From Eopsaltria australis (lineage: Eukaryota; Chordata; Aves; Passeriformes; Petroicidae), in NCBI GenBank assembly GCA_034509425.1, contig JAVTVJ010000297.1:248001-312000 (forward strand): a stretch of 64,000 nt of DNA, written 5' to 3'. A program made the translations under genes and the position numbers. Every line of letters starts with the position of its first letter. Position 1 is the stretch's first letter. The notes beneath the pieces were generated by a model that saw only the letters and a program-made list of their open reading frames with translations, was not told the DNA's origin and made no database searches. Shown here piece by piece: positions 1-11,908 of this stretch.

Positions 1-174
1 GGGGCATGACAGCTCTGCAGCCTCACCAGTTACAGGCATGAAAAATCTGCTCCCAAAAAAGTGACACAGTTACCCACAAGGGCTCTGGGTACTGTTTTAA
101 TTAATTAGTTTCCTCTTTCTTATGATTCCTTGGTGACACCTGCCAATGATGTACAAACACACATCTCCAAGACT

Positions 175-210
175 GATTGACAGTGGCCCAGAGACTGACA
201 GTGGCCCAGA
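175..210. repeat. 18-bp tandem duplication, two copies
   Basis: Two adjacent 18-base units each end in GACAGTGGCCCAGA and differ at one position near their start. This looks like a simple local duplication, with no sign of a mobile element around it. Confidence 0.8.
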
Positions 211-3176
211 TTAATTTTTCCATCCATGACAGGAAACATCCATCTTGACAGACCACACCTTACTTGCCTCGAGGTGACAGAGGAGGTGCTTTTATGTTCC
301 AGCTCTCTGACAAAGAGTAAACCTGAGTTGAAAGCCTCCTGCTATCATTATCCACCCAGCTGGCCACATAAGTCGCGTGCAATAAAGCATCTGGCCTAAT
401 CTCATTGCTGCTGGAAATTGGCTGCTCCTGCCCTGTGTTCCCAGATCTCTTGATCCTAATAGAAATTAAAAAAAACCCCAAACCAAACACTGAACTGGCA
501 TGCAGAATCTGAGGATTAGCTTCCTAGTGAAAACTCATTCTGTGTTTCGGTGCCATTGACTCCTGGTTGTTGTGAATTCATATCATCATATCTGGGTGTC
601 TATCAATTGATAATCAATGCCAGAACTCCATGAGGGCTTCACAAAACACAATATTAATTATTCTTCCCCCAGGAGGACTATGAGGGTGACAGCATTGTCA
701 CCTCCCTGGTGCCACAGTCACCCTTCTCAGGGCTTGGGTGACACCAAAGCCCGTGTGGAGATGATCTTTAAGGACCATTCCAACTCAGTCTATGATTCTG
801 AGCTCAAATAAAACCATCCCTGTGTTCCTCCTCCATGCAGGAAAACACCACCAGAAACAGTTCCTTTGTGTCTCTGGGGAAGGAGCCTTTTGGGAACCCA
901 AATAGGCAGAGGCAGATCAAGAGTTTATTAACGAGGTGAAATGCCAGATAAATTTTATCAACTCTCCAAACCAGCTGCCTGTGGTTTGGACAATTCAATA
1001 ATTTCACAGCCCCAGGGAAAGCATTTTCTCCCTCCTCTGTTTCTTTCATGGTTTGTAACAACATTTGCCTCATATTTTCTTCACTTCATTTACTTCTACC
1101 TACAGGTTTAAGACCTTTGCATGCCTTCCAAAACTCTCAGCTTCCCCCAGATTTCTACAGGGCACCAAAGAAGAATGTTCCTTGAGAGACTTTATTTTGG
1201 ATGCATCTCTCATGCTCCAGTAGTTAATTTGACATTTATTTCTTTTGTTGAGCGCTGCACAGATGGAGACATCCTGCAAGAGTCCAAAGGCATGTCAGAA
1301 ATGCTCCTGATTAGCTACAAACTCATGCACCAGTATTTTAAATAATTTACTTTTCCTTTTTTCCTGTTGAATATATGTATTATTTCCTCCTCTCAATCTT
1401 TAGCAAAGAAATGGATCTTTAAGGTTTACCCAGCTGATCCTGTGCTTGTTGGGAGCTTTCAGGCTTCACTGCATTTATGAAAAAAACACTGACACACATA
1501 GTAATTGTGGTGAGCTGAAAACCTCAGGCTTTATCTTGAGGACATGTCAGGCAGAGTGTACTGATATTTGGGATACAGCTTGATTTAGTCTCGTGGGGGG
1601 TTTTTAACAACTTCTTTTCCCCAACAAAACATGCAATTTCCCCCCTCACCAAGAGCACACAGAATCACAACACTTAGCCATCATTTTATTTGGCTTTTCT
1701 GCTGCCTAAGCTAAGCTTAGCTAAACAAAACCAAGTCCAAACATACTGCTCAGCAATCAGTGATTGTTTTTTAAACCCTCCTGCATTGTGCTGACTGCTT
1801 TCCAAACAGAATTTATTTATTTTACCTTGGTAGGGCTCGATTTTCCCCACACATCACTCTCCTGCTGAAGGCCCGTGCATGTCCCTTGACCATCAGGGCC
1901 CCAGCGCTTTTGTGTCACCCCTGGGGAAAAACACAGAGAAAGGAACATTGTTTTCAGTGTTCTGGAGGAGATGAGGTAGAAAATGTGCTTTCAAATGGAG
2001 TGCAGCAGGAGGGAAGGAGTCCTGGATATGATCTGATTGCCCTGGGATCTGTTTCTCCCCTTCCAAAGGGGAGGCACTTGAAACACCCCTGGGATCCTGC
2101 TGCAAGGATTTGGACAGTCCCACACTGTGTCCAGGGCTGATCCAAAGCTTCATTATCTCTGCTTTTGATTTCCATGGCTTTAGGCATGACCAAAGGACTG
2201 GGGAAGCCAGGAAGTGCAGATTTCAACAAACACCCCTTTTGTGCTCTCTGCAGAACGGGGAGCACAGCAACAAGCTGGGTTTCACTGGCACTAAGTCATC
2301 TTCACCTTTAAAGAGCTGCAGTGATTCCAAACCACAGCCACAAATTCTGGTCCATCACAACATTCCCAGTTCAGTGATAACTGCTCCACCAGCACCTCCA
2401 CCTCTGCTTTTGTCACGGGTTGTTTTGTGCGAGCACTGTTCCCTCTCTGCAGCTTTTTACACGGAGCTAATTTCCATTTAACACAGTCTGGGCTATTGCA
2501 CTGATGCATTACGTCTGCTGTCAACTGCTTTGCCAGAAATTACGTTACTTTCTAGTTTGTATTAAGCATCCAAAATTAATTTTCAGAAATTCTCCATTTG
2601 GACTGAAATCTCTTGACGTTCCTGGCTGTTGTTTTACAGCAACATGTCACACCACTGCTAAGACCTTTTGTATTATTTTTCTTCCAGCCAGGCAGGCTGC
2701 CACAGGAGAAAATCTTTTGCTAAGCAGAATTTCAGTTTATGTGTTACATTATATTAACAAAGGAATATAAATCAGCTCCACGTTAGGAAGTGTTTATTAA
2801 ACCATGCCCACCACAACAGAATTCATCTCCTTGGGTGAAGGGGAAGAGGAGGAAGATATCAAGTCTATCCCTCAAGAAATCTTTAGTCCCACCACAACAT
2901 TTAGAGGATGTTTGATGAGCTTTTTGTTTTAATAAAATACACTAAAATATACTTTAACCCTTTCCTAGCTTAACTCCAAGATGCCAATGCCGCCATGTAC
3001 ATCCATAGCTGATGTGAAGGAAAATACTTACTTTTTAAAACAACTGAACAGGGAATAACCTAAAGAGAGGGATAAAGCAGAAATTCTTGGATTGCGACAT
3101 TAATGGAAATTTGACTAAAATCCCCTATGTAATTAAAGCAACTAAGTTATCAATATTTTCTTGCAATGCTTTTCAG

Positions 3177-3414
3177 TAAGAACCCCAGAGCTGTCTCAGA
3201 TCAAGCAGGAAACTACAACAAGAGATCATCAACCTGTGAATGTCAACCAGTGCACAAAGAAATCCAGAGGCTGGCCAGGGATAAATCAGATCCAACAGGC
3301 CCTTTCTTCCATGGATTTCATTCAAAAGCATTTCCAGCACCAGAGAAAGACTGAGGACTACAGGGCCAAAGAAGAACAAGTTGTCAAAGTCCACTCTGCA
3401 GGTTACACTTAACA
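3177..3414 (+). other. Possible non-coding exon bounded by splice-like sites
   Basis: A pyrimidine-leaning tract ending in CTTTTCAG lies directly before 3177, and ACAG followed by GTAACT lies at the other end near 3414. The 238-bp interval has a reading frame open through most of its length, but the protein it would give is not recognisable. Both splice matches are common by chance in a window this size, so this is a weak candidate exon of a long non-coding transcript at best. Confidence 0.12.
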
Positions 3415-4690
3415 GGTAACTTATTTTTTTCCAAATAACCTCCTGTAATTAGCAATAAAATGTGGGTAGAACCCTCCAGTATCCCACAGATCTCTTGGAA
3501 TAGATTGGTAAATTCTTGCCTAACTTTAAAACGTAGCTGTTTCTGGAGCAGGAGAGTCAGGAAGAATTGAGGTGAGAAGAAGAGGAAATATTTATTTTCT
3601 TGGCTTAATCATCCACAGGGGAGTTTTGGATTGCCTTTTGTACCCTATCCTATGCAAGGACACTCTGATATTGCTACAGGAATCCTATAGCTGGAAAACA
3701 CTCCAACTTCTGGCAAGCCATTGAATGTATTTGTTGAGACAGATTAAATGGCATTCGTGGCAAAAGCACTGGCATTTTTCATGGTATTATTAAATCTACT
3801 GTTGGAAGCTTTAAGTTCGTTAATTCATGTTAAGAGAACAAGCAAAAAAATTAAACCCAAACCTTTGAATAGAGCTTGAATCTGTGTTTGCAATGAAGGC
3901 ACTACAGGGAGTACAAGGCTTCAGCTGAGATGTGTCACACACCGAGCGTTCAAATCCTCACTGCTGACAAAATACATCACCCTGGAACCCGTTACACAAC
4001 AAAATGCAAAGTTCACTTTTCCCTGATGTGAAAGCATGAAAGAAATGGCATTTCAAGTACTTTCCACCTCTGTGGGGAGCAGGACAAACTTATTTCTCTC
4101 CAAGATGAAATCCCTAGGATTGGTTTGGCCTCCCCAAGGCCTTGCCTTCCCACCACAATCCACCTTTCCAGCTAAAAACTGGGAGATGCCATGAGGAACA
4201 GAGGAGGAACCGCTGGCACATGACCTCTGTCTTGTGACATCTCCACTCTTTTTGGTTTTGTCCCCTCACAAATCCTGTTTGTTGAAGCAAATGCTGCTCT
4301 CCTTGGCAAGGCCTCTGGACACGCGGCTGCGGCCCAGGGCTTTCCTCATTCCGGAGTGCAGCTGGAACCGATTCCCCCAGCCTCGAGCGCCTGGATCCCG
4401 CCTGGATCCTGCCTCGGGCCAGCTGGCAGCCGCCTCAGATAATGATTCAGAAAAGATGGACTTGTAAATCAGCTGCTGAAGCCCAGATCGATGGCAAAGG
4501 TGAGGGTGCTGCGGAGGAATGGCGGCCCGGGAATGTTTGGCAGGCCCAGGACAGCCCCACGCGGAGCCAGCTCAGGGTTTGTGCAGAACTTGGGACTCAC
4601 ATAAAAACCATGGAAAATGCTGGTTTTACCAGTGCTGCAGGGCTTTGCCAGGCTGGGGGACACTGCTTGGTGACAAAGCAGATGGGAGAG

Positions 4691-5179
4691 GGACATTGAG
4701 GGGCTGGAGCAGGGCCAGAGAAGGGAATAGAGCTGGGGAAGGGTCTGGAGCCCCAGGAGAGGCTGAGGGAGCTGGGAAAGGGCTGGAGAATTCCTGAGGG
4801 AGCTGGGAAGGGGCTGAGCCTGGAGCAAAGGAGGCTCAGGGGGGACCTTGTGGCTCTGCACAGCCCCTGACAGGAGGGGGCTCAGGGGGGGTCGGGCTCT
4901 GCTCCCAGGGAACAGGGACAGGAGGAGAGGGAACGGCCTCAGGCTGGGCCAGGGGAGGCTCAGGATGGATATTGGGGAAATTCCTTCATGGAAAGGGTGT
5001 TCAAGAATTGGAACAGGCTGCCTGGGCAAGCAGCCGTATGGCCACCCCTGGAGGTGTGCAGAAATCATGTGGATGTGGCACCTGGGGACACGGGTTAGGG
5101 GTGACCTTGGCAGTGCAGGGGGAACACTTGGACTCGATGATCTTAGAGAGCTTTTCCAACTTCGAGCGTTGTGTGATTG
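4691..5179 (+). mobile_element. CR1 LINE 3' fragment, plus orientation
   Basis: The sequence follows the typical course of a truncated avian CR1 3' region. It has a GGAGCAAAGGAGGCTCAGG segment, then GGAACAGGCTGCCTGGGCA, then TTGGACTCGATGATCTTAGA and TTTTCCAACTTCGAGCG, ending in a GTGTGATTG remnant of the 3' tail. Near its start it holds imperfect copies of a roughly 31-bp unit (GCTGGGAAGGGGCTGGAGAA and its continuation). It is closely related to the copy at 31515. All reading frames over it derive from the decayed element and should not be taken as genes. Element edges are approximate. Confidence 0.85.
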
Positions 5180-6305
5180 ACACCCAGAGTGACACCAGGC
5201 AGAGCTGGAATGACTTTAGACCACTGGCTCTGGCCTCATCCTCAGGTTTTTGTCAGGAAAGTTGCATATTTTAGTCACTTACTGACAAATCTCAAATGTG
5301 TGTCAGCATTTCTGATTTCCTCTGCTCTGCTCCAAGCCCTGCTTTCTCTGCACTGGCCACGTCCCCCGTCCCCTCTGAGCCACAGCATCACCTCACAGTG
5401 AACTCCTCTGGAGCCCCCAGTGCTTCCCTGAAAACACCAAAAAACAGCCCTGCAGAACACACACACTGCTATGAAATAAGGAAAACTTCTCCACTTTGCA
5501 AAAAAAATTATCATTTTTTTGTTAATCTTAGCCCAACATCCATGAGACTGGTGAGAGGAGCTGGGTTCTCTCCCATGTCCATGGCAGCAGGATCCCTACA
5601 GCACTCAAAAATTCCCAAAAATGCCTTAAATTCCCCACTTAGCACCTGGGAGTTAAAGAACAGGGATGGTTTGGCTGCAGGGTCAGGCATTAAAGCAATC
5701 ACTCTGCTAACACAGTGTCTCACTTAAACTTTTTTTTTTAAGGCCTTTTCTTCCTTCTGTGTATTATTCTTACTGGAGGAAGTAATTTATACCCGACTCT
5801 GTTTAAAACATTAGAACTGCTTAAATTTCCTTTTGGCTTTTTTAATTCCAATACCTGCAGAAGCCTCGAGGAAAAGAAGTGTCATGATTAAAGATTCATC
5901 ACTCTCCCTGCTCAGTGAGGGCTGGGAGAGATCATCATTCCCTCCTTCAGATCTGAGGTGACTCATCCAAAAAAAACCCATCCGGACATTACGGATACAC
6001 GGGAGATGAAAGCCAAGCTGGAATGAACACCGGAACCAAACCCATGTCTTCTGCTCTTCTTCATGTGTCATAAAGAGAGGATATCACAGAACTGCACAGC
6101 CTGGTGTCATCTAAAATAAAACCGAGCAGCAAAGCTAAAGTTCACATTCCTGCTATGGAAAATAGAGACGTGAGTGCTGAAAATTCCACCTTTTATCAGA
6201 GTCCTTGCTGACATTCAATTGATTTAGAGGGAATTTACCCCAAATGTTGTGTTTAGTTGCTAGCGGGGAGAGTGCTGCATCTCCAGAAAGCCTTGGCACA
6301 GGCAC
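5180..6305. other. Unique stretch between two CR1 fragments
   Basis: No gene or mobile element is recognised. A short A-run and T-run lie around 5500-5520. Open frames on both strands overlap one another and look like chance frames. Confidence 0.55.
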
Positions 6306-6440
6306 AGGGAATGGATTGGGTTGGAAGGGACCTGAAGATCACTTTTTTCCACCTTCCACTATCCCAGGTTGCTCCAAGCCCTGTCCAGACTGGCCTTGGA
6401 CACTCCCAGAGATCCAGGGGCAGCCACAGCTTCTCTTGTA
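6306..6440 (-). mobile_element. CR1 LINE 3' fragment, minus orientation
   Basis: The plus strand reads GGATTGGGTTGGAAGGGACC, then a CCACTATCCCAGGTTGCTCC box, GTCCAGACTGGCCTTGGACA and CAGCCACAGCTTCTC. This is the reverse complement of the CR1 3' end in its usual order. Only about 135 bp survive, as expected for a 5'-truncated insertion. Confidence 0.85.
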
Positions 6441-6974
6441 CTTCAAGGACATTCTCCTGAGCCTCTAGAAGTGATGATAAATTCAAGGAAGAGGGGAGGG
6501 GTTGCACTGATAATCTCTGCAGGATTTGACATTTAGCAACCTTGGCCTAAGGCGGGGCAGGAATTTTCCCCAGGATGCTTGAGGAGCAGAGGGAGAGCTC
6601 AAACACAGCTGAAAACCACACAGGAAGTGCTCATCAACAGAGGATTACAGAGGGACAGTCCCTCAGTCCTCCTAGAGCATCTTTAACTTACAAAAGTCAC
6701 CTGCATATCCTGACAAGAGGGGTCAAACTGCAACGTGGGCTCAAAGCAGGGGAAAGCAGCAGCCAGCTCTTTGCTTGAAACCTTTCTAGTCATGAAAAAA
6801 GCCAAACCAACACAAACAAGCACTTTGCCACAAAAGAAAGCACTTGAACACAGTGGCACAAAGTGATGGTGTTTAAAGGTAGCTTTGTGGGGAAGGCTTT
6901 CAAATCAGAGCGAGCCTAACAGCCTGAAATCATTTCAGCCTGGGCAGGATTCATTGTGTAAACAAAATAGACAA

Positions 6975-6998
6975 TTTTTTTTCTTTTTTTTTTTTAAG
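6975..6998. repeat. T-rich low-complexity tract
   Basis: A nearly pure T run broken by a single C. It has no neighbouring target-site duplication that I can see, so it is simple sequence rather than the tail of a retroposed copy. Confidence 0.7.
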
Positions 6999-7402
6999 GT
7001 GTCAGGATGGATTTTCTTCTGTTACAAGTGAGATTTGATAAGTGAATTATCTCTCCCTGCTTGCACACCTTGGAGCTGTGCTGGCTGCCTGCAGAGATGA
7101 TTACAGGATCCACCATGGAAGGGACAAATGAGTCCTGGTCTGCTATCAAAAAGCCACAAGTCATAAATCTCTCATTATCTGTGCCATTAGAAGCAAGGTG
7201 CTCATCAGGGGGCTGGAAAGAGCACAGGAATGATATCTTCAAACCCATGCAGAAGAGAAAAAAAAAATGGTATTTTCATTATGCATCGCTATTATTCTTT
7301 ATCTTCACTTAATAATATAAAGAGAGGAATCACCCCCAGCACATCCATCACACACTCAGGGACAAAATTAAGAAAATTCTTCACTTTCTACCTTTTCTCT
7401 CT

Positions 7403-7450
7403 AAATTTTCTTTCTTTTTTTTTTTTCCCCTCTTTTTTTTTTTAATTTTC
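7403..7450. repeat. Pyrimidine (T/C) low-complexity tract
   Basis: About 48 bases almost wholly of T with a few C, followed by AATTTTCAG. The tract plus that ending resembles a splice acceptor around 7450, but I find no supporting exon downstream. Confidence 0.7.
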
Positions 7451-8479
7451 AGTGATGTGCTGTTGGGCAATCCAATATTGTCCATCCATTTCACCATGAT
7501 TCTGGGACATAGATACATCCCTATAGTTTGGACACATTTTTCTAAGAGGATTTGGCAAAGCAGTGAGAGATTGTGCATGAACAGCAAAAAAAATTGCCCA
7601 AGTTCTCCTCTGAGAAAAGGAAACCCTGGGAAATTCTGATTCCTGCATGAGGCACCCTCTGCTCACACCAAGGGAGGTGACATCTTTGGTTTCTTGCCAA
7701 AATTCCTGTTTGGTGATCATTTTATTCTTTTGGAAAACTGCTGATATTTCTTTAAACAAATCCTTCAGTGGAGTCAGGGATCCCAGGGATGGGTTTTGCC
7801 CTGGAGGTGACATTTGGGACCATGTGGGAACAGGAAGATCAGTGAGAATCAGCTGGAGATGAGGGGCTGAGAGACTCTGAAAGTGTCACAGGCCTGGCAT
7901 GGGAGGCAGGAGAGGGGAAAAACCAAAAGCAAAGCACTCATTGGAGGCTGTTTCGTGTAAGAAATTCGTAGCACTGACTTTTGGGTTAGAACATATTCAA
8001 TATATATTAAATATATTAAATATTTCATTACCAACACTGGATGTGCCAGAAGTTTGTAAAGACAATAAAATAAACAGGAGATAGAGACAAAGAAAAGAGG
8101 TGAGTCCAGGCAATAACAGCACCTAAATTTTTCTATTTTTAAGGAATTCTGAAGCCAATTCCTGGTTCAGAGCCTTGCACTGAGGTTCATTAGTACCTAC
8201 TGCCACATTATTTGGTTTATTGACTGCTGAGCACCCAATATCCTCTCAAAATAAAGATGTAATTAACAGAAACACCCCATAAAGAACTGCTGGAAGGGTT
8301 CCTTCACCCCTCTCAGAGCGCCCTTCACAAGGTGACATTAAGACACCCCCATTTTAGGGACCACATCCGTTTCTGGAAGTCCAGCAATGCTTGAGACAGC
8401 CAGAAAATTCTGAAGTGACTGTAAACATGACAAACACAATGCATAAGCAAACAAAGGCAAAGCAGCAGCCAGAAAAAAT

Positions 8480-8830
8480 GATATTTATGAAGAGTTATTG
8501 TAGTGTTATTATGAGTATTTATGTAAAGGTCGCAACACGCGGAGGATTTGATGGCACAAATGGATTCTGTAAATAAAAATTCCACCCGTGTTGCTCAGAA
8601 CTGGTAGCAATTACAAAATGTACACATTTGCCCAGAGCTGCTTGTGCATAATAAGAGCTCGAGGTTTCTCTTTGGCCTCCCAATTCAATATTTCTCACAT
8701 TTACCTGCTTTTGAAAGAGAAGAAACTCCGAGAGGACAAGTGCACTGCCTGTTACGCATTTTATGACTCAATGTATCTCCTGCTGCAGGGATTTTTTTGG
8801 GGATGTTTTGACTTAACAATGGTATTTATT
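8480..8830. promoter_or_regulatory. Candidate conserved non-coding block
   Basis: This block is free of repeats, has few of the polypurine or polypyrimidine runs seen around it, and contains AT-rich motif-like words (TTATTGTAGTG, GTAGCAATTACAAAATG, TGCATAATAAGAG) beside a short CpG-containing segment CGCAACACGCGGAGG. No long frame runs through it. The call rests on general appearance only, and a cross-species alignment is needed to support it. Confidence 0.18.
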
Positions 8831-9110
8831 GATTGATTTTTTTTTCCCCCTTTTAATACTCTTAATACAGCGGTGACTGCAGAAAATGATGTGTGCCGTG
8901 GGTGCAGATGTTTTTGTGGAGGCATCAAAGGAGTGATTCCAGCCCACATCTCTATCACTCCCATTTTGTTTCCAAAACAAAGGAACGGGATCTTCACGAG
9001 CCAAATTTGACACCGATTTGTACAACAAAATGAAACTTGCTGCAGCTCCAGCCATGCCACATTGAATACAGACTTTTCATGTTACTTTTGTACAATAGAA
9101 GCATTCATTT

Positions 9111-9136
9111 TATTTTTTTTTTTTTTGTGTGTGTAA
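9111..9136. repeat. Poly-T followed by short (GT)n
   Basis: About fifteen T bases run directly into four to five GT units. This is simple sequence that is likely to vary in length between individuals. Confidence 0.75.
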
Positions 9137-9289
9137 TACTTGGGATTATTCTTCCTTTCTGGGAAGTCTTTTGCATTAACTGCTGTGATTACAGCCATCA
9201 CAGACTGCTTGATAACAGGGGATGCAGGAGGCTAAAACCAAGATAAAATAAAAAAATCAGCTTTCAGAGGACAAAAACACAATAGCCAA

Positions 9290-9620
9290 GATTTAAATAA
9301 CTATGAGGCCTCAAAAGTTCAGTTTCTAAGTCGCTGCTGTGATCCCAAATGATTTTGTTTTGAGTAATTTAAGAATATTTTACAGCTCCCTCTGATTTAT
9401 TTCAGTTGCCACGGGCTTGCCCCTGCTCTAAATCTAACAACTCTTCATACAGCTGAACTTTGCAGTTATTCCACCACATCAAACTTTTCGGTTGTTGAAT
9501 TATTACCCGAATTTGCCTTTGGAAGGGAAAGCAGAAAAACAAATCTCTGTTCACAGCGTGCTTTTACTACACACCCATGCATTGTTTGGTCTCGAAATTA
9601 CCCTCTTTGGATTCCATTGC
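9290..9620. promoter_or_regulatory. Candidate conserved non-coding block
   Basis: Repeat-free sequence with mixed composition and no long open frame. Motif-like words include GAGTAATTTAAG, GAATTATTACCCG and CCATGCATTG. It lies in the transposon-free stretch. As with the neighbouring candidates, nothing in a single sequence proves function. Confidence 0.15.
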
Positions 9621-10937
9621 AACAGGTGGAGAAACACAAATAAATAGAGATTAAATCAAAAATGTTGTCATATGACCATAAAACAGGATATGGTGGCTGT
9701 TGGTTTTATCACCAGATGACAATTGGCCATTGCCTTTTCTTCTTTTCTTTTTTAATCACTCAAGGTTTCAGCTCTGAAATAGCGCAGAAAGGCCTGGAAT
9801 CGATGATGAAATGTTCAAGCCCCCAAACCCTGAACTCCTGGCAGCTTTTTGGGCTGGAATGAGGAGTTCTGTCCAGCTTTCCTCTGGCTGTGGGTGTCAC
9901 CTGGATGGGAAGGAGCAGGGCTGGGGCTGTCAGCACCCAGCCCAGGCAGCCCTGGCTGCTTTTCCAAGAAGGAATCGGCTGCTGCCTAGCAACCACCCAA
10001 ACCTGGTGCCTGTTTGTGTATTCCAGCTCTTGTGCAAAACTCAGCTCAGATCCCAAATTACTGCATTCAACATCAGAGCTGCAACAGATGGGTAAGAAAA
10101 CACATTTTCCTTTAATTCCTCATTCTCCAAGGTTGTGTTTGTAAAATACACTCACACACACCCCAACAAATTCAATGCCAGGCCAATCAGAAAAATAGTT
10201 CGATATGTGAACTGTTATTTTTCATAGTAGTTGTCCTTTAGGAGCTATTTCCATGAAGATATTCATATACCTTTACATTTTCATGATGATGTCGCAAAGA
10301 GAGAATAGGAACAAGCTTTAAGGGCTGTGCTCTCTTGGGCACCACACAAATTTCCCTGCACAAAAGTTGTCCCTGTGGTTTAGAAGTCCTGATTTTTTTT
10401 CCTAATTATTATTTACTGCATGTGAAACAATTAATGGGAAAAAAAACCCCAAACCTCAAAAAAATCCCAACAACCCTTTTACACTGTGCTCTCTACCTGG
10501 ATCACATTTTTAGCCTGATTTCCAAAATGAAGTTGATTTATGCCCTATCCTTCTTTATGGATAAGAACCTGGGGCTTTTGAGGTTGTGGCCTCTGAAGCA
10601 GCTCCACAGAAGGGTCAATAGCTGATCTCCCAACAAGCTGACCACAAAAATCAATGGATTTGCGGGAAAGAGAGGCTGCCACAGACAGAAGTTCCCCAGG
10701 TCATCCCTGTTGGATCCATGGACATGTTTCCCAGTAGGACAGGACACATCCCTTGTTCTGAGAGCACAGGGGGGAGGCACAGGAGGCCGGTGGAAGAGGA
10801 GAAGGGAAAGGAGACAGGAGACGAGTTTGGAACAATATTTGGGTCTGGGCCCATGGAATGGCCTGGATTTTCCATTTCACATTTTTGTTTTTGTTCTCTA
10901 AAAAAAAATATGGAAAGCTCATGGTAAGATTATGGAA

Positions 10938-10975
10938 ATTGAGGGGCTTGGAGAAAATTGAGGGGCTTGGAGAAA
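10938..10975. repeat. 19-bp exact tandem duplication
   Basis: The 19-base unit ATTGAGGGGCTTGGAGAAA occurs twice in direct succession without mismatch. Exact identity suggests a recent local duplication. Confidence 0.9.
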
Positions 10976-11885
10976 AATAATGTGCTGGAGACCAGTCTAA
11001 AAATGCCACAGCTGCTTGACTGTGGTTCTGTGGTACCTCAGACATGAGCATGGGCAACATCTGTCCTGTTTGGAGTCACAGAGCAAGGCACAGCTGGAGC
11101 AGTCACCCTCCTAAATGTGACAGACTCAGCACTGTATTCCCAGATTTTACTGCAGAGAATGCCTGGAATGAAGCAGTGTGAAGTGATAAGTGGACAGCTC
11201 AGAACAACCAAATGCTGAAACAATTCTCTCTCCAAGGCAAACGAGGTGGCTGGGGATGGTTGCCACCAGCACCACTTTGTTTGTCCTGCAGTTGTTCCTT
11301 TCCACGACAATCTCTGATCCAGAGCCAGCACAAACCATTAAATAACTCAGCTGCACTCTTCCCCCAGCCAAATCCTGGCCCTTCCAACCCCAGCCTTTCC
11401 ACTGGGTGCTTTGGGATGGGAATTGATCCCAAATGTCTCTTCAGGGCCACCAGTTCCAGGACACAGACTGAGCTGAATGTGCTTTTCAGTCACTGTTGAT
11501 ATTCCCTGCACCATCAACTGCCACCAAATCCTGGGAAATGACCTGCAGGACACGGCTGAGCCTTTTCAGCCTCAACAAGGAGCACTCTGAGCTCCCAACC
11601 CTGTGCTGGTGACACCGAGGCTCAGGTGGGACGTGACAGGGTCGGGTTCTGCCTGAAGCCAAGGGCAGCAAAGGTCAGGTGGAATGTTCAGCTCTTTTGG
11701 GAAAGGTGCAGCTGGAAAAGTGGATATGAAACTGCACAGCCCTGGGGCAAACTGAGTGCACCCTTTCTCCTCCTTCCTGCAGCCACATCTTCTTTTTATC
11801 CTGATTTTCTTGGGCCAATAGGCTCAGGTGGATATCTCTATTGAATTATTTCCAGTTACTTTGGTCAATTTGCAAATTTGGTTTG

Positions 11886-11908
11886 ATTTTTTTGTTTGTT
11901 TGTTTAGC
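11886..11908. repeat. Short (TTTG)n microsatellite in T-rich sequence
   Basis: Three to four TTTG units follow a T run. The 60 bases beyond it are also T-rich. Confidence 0.7.

Larger units (their letters stand above)
1..4690. other. Unique AT-leaning stretch without a recognised gene
   Basis: All open frames here are short, overlap each other on both strands and resemble no protein family I know. No transposon fragment is recognisable. Small structures inside are an 18-bp direct duplication near 175-210, a 14-bp perfect palindrome at 1709-1722 and a possible spliced exon at 3177-3414. The last 400 bases (about 4318-4540) are richer in GC and CpG than the rest but too small and weak to call an island. 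There is a reasonable splice-donor match (AAAG followed by GTGAGG) at 4500. Confidence 0.6.
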